DNA of 64,000 bases, from positions 434,001 to 498,000 of the forward strand of contig NZ_NPDS01000002.1 of assembly GCF_002811925.1 (NCBI RefSeq). Reading direction: 5' to 3'. This document shows, piece after piece, positions 56,945 through 64,000 of the stretch; within the stretch, counting starts at the first letter, position 1; every line of letters begins with the position of its first letter. Under the pieces are notes generated by a model that saw nothing but the letters and a program-made list of their open reading frames with translations, searched no databases and was not told the DNA's origin. Both the position numbers and the translations under genes were made by a program. This stretch comes from Leptospira barantonii (GTDB lineage: Bacteria; Spirochaetota; Leptospiria; Leptospirales; Leptospiraceae).

Positions 56945-58828
56945 ATGGATTTATCCACTCAAGTCGAGATAAGCGAGAATCGGGTCTTGCAACAAAATCA
57001 GAAATTCATTCGTGCGGAAGCGGTTTCGGAAAACGAAATCGGACTTCATTCTTTCGAAGGTAGACGCGGCGTAATCATACCGAAAGAAACGATAGAACGA
57101 TTTTCGAAAATCTGTTCGGAATCTTGCAATCATCTGATTGATGAAATCGTAGAGAGACTGCATTCGGAGGTTGGGGATTCAGTTCCGAGAAACGCATTGG
57201 CCGTTCTGGTAAGAAGGGCGATCTTTCCTTTGACTCATTTCTACTGGAATCAGGTGATGAGATTACAAAGCTCTTTTCTCTCCGAAAAGGCGGAATCCAT
57301 CTCCGTGTATTCGTTCGAAAATCGAACCGAGAAGGATATTCAAACTCCGGAAGAATTTGAAAGGCTGATTACTGCAGAACCGGAATTTAACGAATTTTTT
57401 ATATTCTATTTATCTAAAATTTGGGATTTACATTCTACTTCGAATACGGAAGCGACGTTAGTAAGTCTCAATCTTCATAGTAAAATTGCACCGAAGAATA
57501 ATTTGTTCGCCTTGGGCAAAGGCGTTAAACTCGGTAATAGATTCATCGGTTTAATGGAAAGGATTTTCAAAAGATTCTATCCGTTTTCTAAATTTCCGGT
57601 GCTTACGTTCGCAAATTCGGAAACGGCCCTAAGATTGAGAGGGATGTATCTATTCTCTTTCCGATTGATGACGCCGAAATGGTCCTTGTCAGCCGTTGAT
57701 AAGGATCAAAACTTAAGAGAACGGATCTTCGATCTATCAAAGGACTCGGCTTCTCTTTTGTCCGATTTTTTTATCGAAATGGGCTTGAATGAAAAACGTT
57801 TTCTCAAGGCTGATGAGTTATTTAGAAAATTTTTAATTACTTATTTTCCGGTCCAATTCTTGGAAAGACTTACCGAAAATTACGCCGCTTCTTCCGATTG
57901 TTTTTTCAAGAATGATCGTAAGGCGATTCTTTCTTCCGGAGACGGAGATACTTTTTCTACGTATGCGATCGCCTATGCGAAAGCGAACGGATTTAAGATC
58001 ATCAAAGCACAGCACGGCGGTCATTACGGATATTATAAGGACAATCGTCCCGCTTTGGATATAGAGTTGCCCGCAACGGACGTATTTTTGACCTGGGGTT
58101 GGACTCGCATGCATGAGGGATCTCAGTTGAATCACATTCAATGTATTCCTATGCCTTCTCCTTGGCTCTCGGAACGTAAGAAATATTGGAAACAATATAG
58201 GATCGGCGAGCCGAAGACATACGATCTTCTTTGGATGCCGCAGATGATGAAACGTTTTGTGGGCGCGCCTCAAGGAGCTTCGAGCATCCGCAGAGACGTC
58301 ATCGAAGAATTTTCGAATTCTATGTTGGAGTTGGCCGAATCCATTCGTGAAAAAAAACTGAAGGCATTTGTAAAACCGTACAACACTCTCACCGTTGCAT
58401 TGATGGAACAAACCTATCGAAAGCTCCGGGAAATAGGCGACGAGTATATTACGGTTTCCTATACTTATGACAAGGGATTGACGATCGACTTGATTCAAGA
58501 TTGTTCGATCGTCCTTTGGGATCAACCCGGAACCGGTTTTCTCGAGTGTTTGTCCGGTGGAATTCCCACTCTGGTTTTTTGGAATCGACTTTATTGCGAA
58601 GAAGAAGAGTGGACGAGAGTTGATTTTGAAATTCTCGAAAGAAACGGAATCGTCCATCGTTCCATCGATACGTTGACGGAAGAAGCGGTTTTACTTTTAA
58701 AAGATCCAGTCGCCTGGATGGAGAATTCGGAGCGCAAACAAGCGATCGATTCTTTTCGAAAAAAATACGCGCTCACCAGCGAGGACTGGAGTGCGGATTG
58801 GAAAGTGTATCTCAAATCACTTAAGTAA
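56945..58828 (+). CDS. LIC12162-family putative transferase (TIGR04331)
   Basis: 627 aa, the size and outline of the LIC12162 family, named from Leptospira: helical N-terminal half (about 1-330), then a GT-B-like region with QHGGHYGYYKDNRP, FLTWGWTRMHEGSQLN, and DLIQDCSIVLWDQPGTGFLECLSGGIPTLVFWN resembling a nucleotide-sugar site. Family members are predicted sugar or surface-polymer transferases without biochemical proof. The coding DNA near 57360-57860 is visibly AT-richer than its neighbours. It lies between the two PhyH-type genes. Confidence 0.8.
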   Translation: MDLSTQVEISENRVLQQNQKFIRAEAVSENEIGLHSFEGRRGVIIPKETIERFSKICSESCNHLIDEIVERLHSEVGDSVPRNALAVLVRRAIFPLTHFYWNQVMRLQSSFLSEKAESISVYSFENRTEKDIQTPEEFERLITAEPEFNEFFIFYLSKIWDLHSTSNTEATLVSLNLHSKIAPKNNLFALGKGVKLGNRFIGLMERIFKRFYPFSKFPVLTFANSETALRLRGMYLFSFRLMTPKWSLSAVDKDQNLRERIFDLSKDSASLLSDFFIEMGLNEKRFLKADELFRKFLITYFPVQFLERLTENYAASSDCFFKNDRKAILSSGDGDTFSTYAIAYAKANGFKIIKAQHGGHYGYYKDNRPALDIELPATDVFLTWGWTRMHEGSQLNHIQCIPMPSPWLSERKKYWKQYRIGEPKTYDLLWMPQMMKRFVGAPQGASSIRRDVIEEFSNSMLELAESIREKKLKAFVKPYNTLTVALMEQTYRKLREIGDEYITVSYTYDKGLTIDLIQDCSIVLWDQPGTGFLECLSGGIPTLVFWNRLYCEEEEWTRVDFEILERNGIVHRSIDTLTEEAVLLLKDPVAWMENSERKQAIDSFRKKYALTSEDWSADWKVYLKSLK

Positions 58829-58966
58829 GTTTTTGTTTATTAGAAAAATTTCATCCATCCGTTTGTGATTGCTTTCGTTAATGCCGGACCTCTTTCTGGA
58901 ACGATTCGGAAGAACGCGTCCAAATAAATTCGATTCTCCGAAAATCAAGAATTGAAGAAGTCTTTT
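58829..58966. other. Largest gap inside the polysaccharide operon
   Basis: About 120-138 bases between the LIC12162-family gene and the second dioxygenase. AT-rich; no terminator or promoter is evident, so transcription probably continues. Confidence 0.4.
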
Positions 58967-59863
58967 ATGCAAGAGAATAGAGTTGTAAATAACATCAAGG
59001 TGGATGGGTTTTCAGTCGGAAGTTCCAGGATTTTATCCGAAGAAAAACACAAAGAATTGGAACAGATCGTAGATCGTTTGTTCGAGAGTTCGTCTGCGCA
59101 AAAGGATTACTCGTCCAATGCACCCGTTTTGTTATCGTTAGTCGGTGTTGATGCTCGTTTGGATTCCTTATTGGAAGAGATTTTAACAAACGAATCGATC
59201 AGGGAAACGCTGAAAGGGATCGTCGGAGACGACTATAAGATTTGGGAAATCAGCGCTCGCTATTCTTTACCCGGTGATAACGGATTGGGTCTCCATCAAG
59301 ACGCATGGGGGCAAATGAATCTTGCGTTTGCTCTTAACGATCAGAAAAGCGGGGAAGGATCAACGGCGTTTCTAAAAGGATCGCATCTGTTGCCTCGATG
59401 GTCGAATTATATTTCTTGGCAAAGACCGAAGATTGCGAATTTATTTACTGTTCCTTTGATTTTGAGAAATAGCGATTATGCTTTTTTCATCAATAGAACA
59501 TGGCATTCTCGGCGGAAAAATCGCGGGGGTGAGGTAAAGAAGATTCTTCTTTTCGGTTTTTTCCCGAACGGTGGAACGTATAAACCCCTCTATCAAGACA
59601 GCGTAAAGAATATCAATCCGTCCTGCAAGGAATTGATTCGAAGAATCGATACGACGGACGGTGCGAAAAAACTGAATTCGACCCATGTACAAGTTTTAGC
59701 TCCAACTCAACCGGCGTTCGCGCCGTATTCGACTCGGATCGAGGAAGGTTTGCATTTCAATCTTCGAACTCCTTGGATCTATCTTCAGATTCTTTTGTTG
59801 GAATCGATTTTTCGACCGATTCGAATCCTTTTCGGAATTTATAAATTTATCTTTAAACACTGA
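58967..59863 (+). CDS. PhyH-type Fe(II)/2-oxoglutarate dioxygenase
   Basis: 298 aa from ATG 58967; an in-frame TTG at 58952 is an alternative. Metal motif LHQDAWGQMN (H-x-D), AFALNDQKSGEGSTAFLKGSH as in the family core, and the distal His in RTWHSRRKN. The C-terminal helical tail (TPWIYLQILLLESIFRPIRILF) is hydrophobic and may touch the membrane. Second dioxygenase of the operon, distinct in sequence from the one at 55323. Likely hydroxylates or otherwise oxidises a sugar, acyl group or lipid-linked unit. Confidence 0.82.
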   Translation: MQENRVVNNIKVDGFSVGSSRILSEEKHKELEQIVDRLFESSSAQKDYSSNAPVLLSLVGVDARLDSLLEEILTNESIRETLKGIVGDDYKIWEISARYSLPGDNGLGLHQDAWGQMNLAFALNDQKSGEGSTAFLKGSHLLPRWSNYISWQRPKIANLFTVPLILRNSDYAFFINRTWHSRRKNRGGEVKKILLFGFFPNGGTYKPLYQDSVKNINPSCKELIRRIDTTDGAKKLNSTHVQVLAPTQPAFAPYSTRIEEGLHFNLRTPWIYLQILLLESIFRPIRILFGIYKFIFKH

Positions 59864-59874
59864 CTCAAAGAACT

Positions 59875-60872
<998 letters not shown>

Positions 60873-60873
<1 letters not shown>

Positions 60874-62054
60874 TGTCTTCCGATTTTACACAGTTATCGG
60901 ATCGAATCGTGAAAGCGATTCGAAACGTAGTAGGGAATTCTTCCGTTGTACTCCACGAACCGACCTTTTCGGGAAACGAATGGCGGTATGTGAAGGAATG
61001 TATCGATACGAGTTTTGTTTCTTCCGTCGGCAAGTTCGTGGATCGTTTCGAATCCGAGTTGGCGGATTTTACCGGAGCTAAACACGCGGTTGCGGTGGTC
61101 AACGGCACTGCGGCTCTTCATATCGCTTTAAAACTTGCCGGAGTAAAACAGAACGACGAAGTATTGATTCCTTCTCTTACGTTTATAGCGACCGCAAACG
61201 GAGTCTCCTATTGCGGAGCGATTCCTCATTTCGTGGAAAGCGAAGAAACAACCTTGGGTATGGATCCGAAAGCCGTACGAGAATATCTTTCTTCGATCAC
61301 CGAAATGAGAAACGGTCAGTGTGTGAATCTTTCCACAGGCAGAGTCATTCGTGCTATGGTTCCGATGCACACTTTCGGACATCCGGTGGATCTCGAAGGA
61401 ATTCTTTCGGTTGGACGCGACTTTCACATCGAAGTCATCGAGGACGCTGCGGAATCGTTAGGCAGTTATTATCAAGGTCGTCATACCGGAACTCTTGGAC
61501 TTTTAGGAACTCTTAGCTTTAACGGAAATAAAACCATAACAACGGGCGGGGGCGGAGCGATTCTTACCAATGATTCGGAAATCGCAAAGAGGGCGAAACA
61601 CATAACGACCACCGCAAAAATTCCACATCGTTGGGAATACGTGCACGATGAGATCGGCTACAATTATAGAATGCCGAATATCAACGCGGCTTTGGGATGC
61701 GCTCAACTCGAACAAATGCCCGGATTTCTAAAAGTAAAGAAGGACCTTTTTCAAAAGTATAAAGAATCTTTCAGTTCCATTTCGGAAGTATCTATTTTCG
61801 AGGAACCGAAAGGTTCTCAAAGCAATTACTGGCTTCAAACTTTGGTTTTATCTGAGAATGTTTCAGGCGCTCGAGATGAAATTCTTACCACAACGAACGA
61901 CAACGGTGTGATGACTCGACCTTGTTGGAGATTGCTTCATACGTTAAAACCTTTTGCGGATTGCCCGAGAATGGAACTTCCAACCGCTCTTTCGTTGGAA
62001 GAACGATTGATCAACATTCCGAGCGGATCCGGTTTGTTAACTTCGAAATCATAA
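60873..62054 (+). CDS. legC: LegC-type aminotransferase (DegT/DnrJ/EryC1)
   Basis: 393 aa PLP enzyme adding an amino group at C4 of the LegB product. VPMHTFGHPVDL, EDAAESLGSYYQG with the PLP-stacking region, and the Schiff-base Lys in SFNGNKTITTGGGG. ATG follows the legB stop with a 1-base overlap, and the stop is directly followed by legH. The order B-C-H-I-G is that of a complete legionaminic cassette. Confidence 0.9.
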
Positions 62055-62675
62055 ATGAAAAAACCAATCATTCTGATCGGAGCGGGCGGGCATGCTCGAT
62101 CTTGTATCGACGTGATCGAATCCGAGGGGAAGTATTCCATTGTCGGTTTGATCGGCTCGGAACAGGAATTGGGAACCGAAATTCTCGGTTACAAGGTAAT
62201 CGGAACCGATCAAGATTTAGAAAAATTGCATAAAGATTGCGGAAGTGCGATCGTTACCGTAGGACATATCAAAAATTCGGAGCCGAGAATTCGGATTTTT
62301 CGACGTTTGAAAGAGATCGGTTTCGAATTGCCCGTAATCGTTTCACCGATCGCGTATGTTTCGAAACATTCTAAGATTGGAAACGGTTGTATCATCATGC
62401 ATCATACAATCGTAAATTCAAACGTCGAAATCGGAGACAACTGCATCATCAATTCCAAAGTTCTTTTGGAACACGACGTTAAGATCGGAAATCACTGTCA
62501 TATCTCCACGGGCGCGATTTTAAACGGAGAGGTTTCGGTGGGGGACTCTTCGTTCATCGGAAGCGGTTCCGTGGTTCGGGAAACGATTTCGATCGGCGCA
62601 AACAGTTTGGTCGCTATGGGAAGTAGGGTGATTTCGGATCTTCCCGAATTTTCAAAGTATAAAATAAAACTCTAA
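62055..62675 (+). CDS. legH: Sugar N-acetyltransferase, NeuD/PglD/LegH type
   Basis: 206 aa. Rossmann-like N-terminus ILIGAGGHARSCIDVIE with the Gly-Gly-His-Ala motif, then left-handed beta-helix hexapeptide repeats (CIIMHHTIVNSNVEIGDNC, HCHISTGAILNGEVSVGDSS). Acetyl-CoA dependent acetylation of the C4 amino sugar. ATG begins directly after the legC stop. Confidence 0.9.
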   Translation: MKKPIILIGAGGHARSCIDVIESEGKYSIVGLIGSEQELGTEILGYKVIGTDQDLEKLHKDCGSAIVTVGHIKNSEPRIRIFRRLKEIGFELPVIVSPIAYVSKHSKIGNGCIIMHHTIVNSNVEIGDNCIINSKVLLEHDVKIGNHCHISTGAILNGEVSVGDSSFIGSGSVVRETISIGANSLVAMGSRVISDLPEFSKYKIKL

Positions 62676-62678
62676 ATT

Positions 62679-63680
62679 ATGAAAACCTTAATTATCGCCG
62701 AAGCGGGTGTGAATCATAACGGGGATATCAACCTTGCTCTGAAGTTGATCGACGCGGCTTCCGATGCGGGTGCGGACGTAGTGAAGTTTCAAACTTTCGA
62801 GGCGAAAAGATTGGCCACTAAATCCGCAAAAAAAGCGGATTATCAATCGGCCACGACAGGCTCAGAAGAGTCCCAATTCGAAATGTTAAAAAAACTCGAA
62901 TTGTCGAAAAAAGATCATGAAATTCTAATACAACGTTGTAACGAAAAAAAAATCGAATTTTTCTCCACCGCATTCGATCTGCAAAGTCTCAGCTTTTTGG
63001 AAGGACTGAACTTAAGCAGATACAAAATTCCTTCGGGTGAAATCACCAATCTTCCCTATATCCGAAAAATCGGAGCGTCCGGAAGGCCGATCATTCTTTC
63101 TTCCGGAATGTCTACGTTGGCGGAAATCGAATCGGCAATTTTTGTTTTGGAAAAAGCGGGAACAAAACGCGAGAACATAACCGTATTACATTGTAACACG
63201 GAGTATCCGACGCCATTCTCGGACGTGAATCTTTTAGCGATGAGATCCATTGCGGATTCTTTCAAGGTAAAAGTGGGGTATTCCGATCATACATCCGGAA
63301 TCGAAGTTTCGATCGCCGCGGTTGCGTTAGGCGCATCCGTAATCGAAAAACATTTTACCCTAGATCGTACGTTGCCCGGACCGGATCATAAAGCGAGCCT
63401 CGAGCCGGAAGAATTGAAAACAATGATACGATCGATTCGTAATATAGAACAGTCTTTAGGCGACGGAATCAAAAGACCGAGCCAAAGCGAATCGAAAAAT
63501 ATTTCGATCGCGCGCAAGTCTCTCGTTGCGGCTCAGCCGATTCGTTCGGGAGAAATTTTTTCTTACGAAAATCTTACTACAAAAAGACCGGGAAACGGAA
63601 TTTCTCCAATGCGTCTGGATGAAATCGTCGGTTTAAAAGCTCATAGAGATTTCACCGAGGACGAATTGATCGATCTATGA
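62679..63680 (+). CDS. legI: Legionaminic acid synthase, NeuB family
   Basis: 333 aa. Full NeuB: IAEAGVNHNGDIN, VKFQTFEAKRLATKSAKKADYQ, SSGMSTLAEIES, HCNTEYPTPFSDVN and GYSDHTSGIE, then IEKHFTLDRTLPGPDHKASLEP with the catalytic residues. A complete C-terminal SAF domain follows (SLVAAQPIRSGEIFSYENLTTKRPG). It condenses phosphoenolpyruvate with 2,4-diacetamido-2,4,6-trideoxymannose. Its ATGA overlap with the next gene shows close coupling. Contrast with the short synthase at 51070. Confidence 0.92.
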   Translation: MKTLIIAEAGVNHNGDINLALKLIDAASDAGADVVKFQTFEAKRLATKSAKKADYQSATTGSEESQFEMLKKLELSKKDHEILIQRCNEKKIEFFSTAFDLQSLSFLEGLNLSRYKIPSGEITNLPYIRKIGASGRPIILSSGMSTLAEIESAIFVLEKAGTKRENITVLHCNTEYPTPFSDVNLLAMRSIADSFKVKVGYSDHTSGIEVSIAAVALGASVIEKHFTLDRTLPGPDHKASLEPEELKTMIRSIRNIEQSLGDGIKRPSQSESKNISIARKSLVAAQPIRSGEIFSYENLTTKRPGNGISPMRLDEIVGLKAHRDFTEDELIDL

Positions 63681-64000
63681 GAAGAAAGATCTGCGTCGTT
63701 ACCGGAACCAGAGCCGAATACGGTTTGCTCCGTTTGTTGATCCGAAAAATTCAGGATTCAAGCAAGCTCGAATTACAAATCGTAGCTACGGGAATGCATC
63801 TTTCTCCCGAGTTCGGTTTAACGTATCGGGAGATCGAGGCGGACGGTTTTAAGATCGATAAAAAAGTGGAGATGCTTTTGAGTTCGGACACCGCAACTTC
63901 CGTTTCCAAATCGATCGGAATGGGAACGATCGGCTTTGCGGACGTTTGGGAAGATTTAAAACCGGATCTGATCGTCGTTTTGGGCGATCGATTCGAAATA
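63677..64000 (+). CDS. legG: NDP-sugar hydrolase/2-epimerase, NeuC/LegG type (cut by window end)
   Basis: The first 108 codons are seen, beginning MRRKICVVTGTRAEYGLLR, with IVATGMHLSPEFGLTYREIE and IGFADVWEDLKPDLIVVLGDRFE. These match UDP-GlcNAc 2-epimerase/hydrolase of the NeuC family, which makes the mannose-configured sugar needed by the NeuB enzyme. The gene runs off the window; the start overlaps legI (ATGA). It completes the set B-C-H-G-I for a legionaminic-type acid. Confidence 0.9.
   Translation, partial: MRRKICVVTGTRAEYGLLRLLIRKIQDSSKLELQIVATGMHLSPEFGLTYREIEADGFKIDKKVEMLLSSDTATSVSKSIGMGTIGFADVWEDLKPDLIVVLGDRFEI

Noticed and set aside
57833..58657. 274-codon minus-strand frame
   Set aside because: Antisense to the LIC12162-family gene; repeated Arg/Ile/Phe pattern of a shadow frame.

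Overview
The window reads as a chromosomal segment of a Leptospira species. The indications are an AT-leaning spirochaete gene style, many short-lipobox lipoproteins (for example FFC, FANC, ISAC), tandem Omp85-like surface antigens beside a DUF1566 lipoprotein, a LIC12162-family (TIGR04331) transferase, and a nonulosonic acid locus of the kind known from leptospiral O-antigen regions. By eye the base composition of the housekeeping part is in the mid-40s % GC. That is higher than L. interrogans and would suit a less-studied member of the pathogen-related clade, but the species assignment is a guess. I saw no tRNA, rRNA, CRISPR array, insertion sequence or prophage.

Positions 1-34991 are ordinary core and accessory genome. 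They hold a PfkB/adenosine kinase; a minus-strand operon DUF2225-truA-barrel protein-lipoprotein; a PlsC-type acyltransferase with a two-subunit biotin carboxylase/BCCP pair and an M23 lipoprotein; two Omp85-like paralogues flanking a DUF1566 lipoprotein; nadB-ctpA (minus); pdxJ; and a long plus-strand string of FYDLN protein, miaA, hfq, an SPFH protein, manC and a 30-codon COX24/bS22-like gene. After these come a cheW-TPR unit, CBS and lipoprotein genes, a response-regulator/histidine-kinase fusion, class I aldolase, cysteine synthase, a DUF5683-like membrane protein and a HisKA_2 sensor kinase.

Positions 35000-39320 form a copper-handling operon. It has a lipoprotein fusing a cupredoxin to a NosD-like beta-helix and membrane helices, a small membrane protein repeating the fusion's C-terminal module, a two-domain multicopper oxidase and a Sco1/SenC protein. 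A possible ArsR/SmtB-type palindrome lies upstream. Positions 39300-43400 hold a DUF486 protein, two Hsp20 genes with an unusual everted CIRCE-like repeat upstream, a YdeI/DUF1801 protein, a membrane protein and a histone-H1-like lysine-tailed protein.

From 44058 to the end runs one long, tightly packed plus-strand polysaccharide operon. It starts at a good promoter (TTGACA-N17-TTTTAT) with a neighbouring inverted repeat and an EPS-associated MarR-type regulator. It contains GDP-fucose synthase, an ABC exporter, a GT-B-like glycosyltransferase, and a CBS-nucleotide-sugar dehydrogenase fusion. An unusual block follows: 2-hydroxyacid dehydrogenase, short NeuB-like synthase, CMP-transferase, SDR, APH-like kinase and FAH-family protein. 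Then come two PhyH-type dioxygenases around a LIC12162-family transferase, and finally a legionaminic-acid cassette LegB-LegC-LegH-LegI-LegG, the last gene cut by the window end. The presence of two NeuB-family synthases and the kinase/FAH/dehydrogenase/dioxygenase genes suggests a second, undescribed acidic sugar beside the legionaminic-type sugar. This is the best candidate for a new system in the window.
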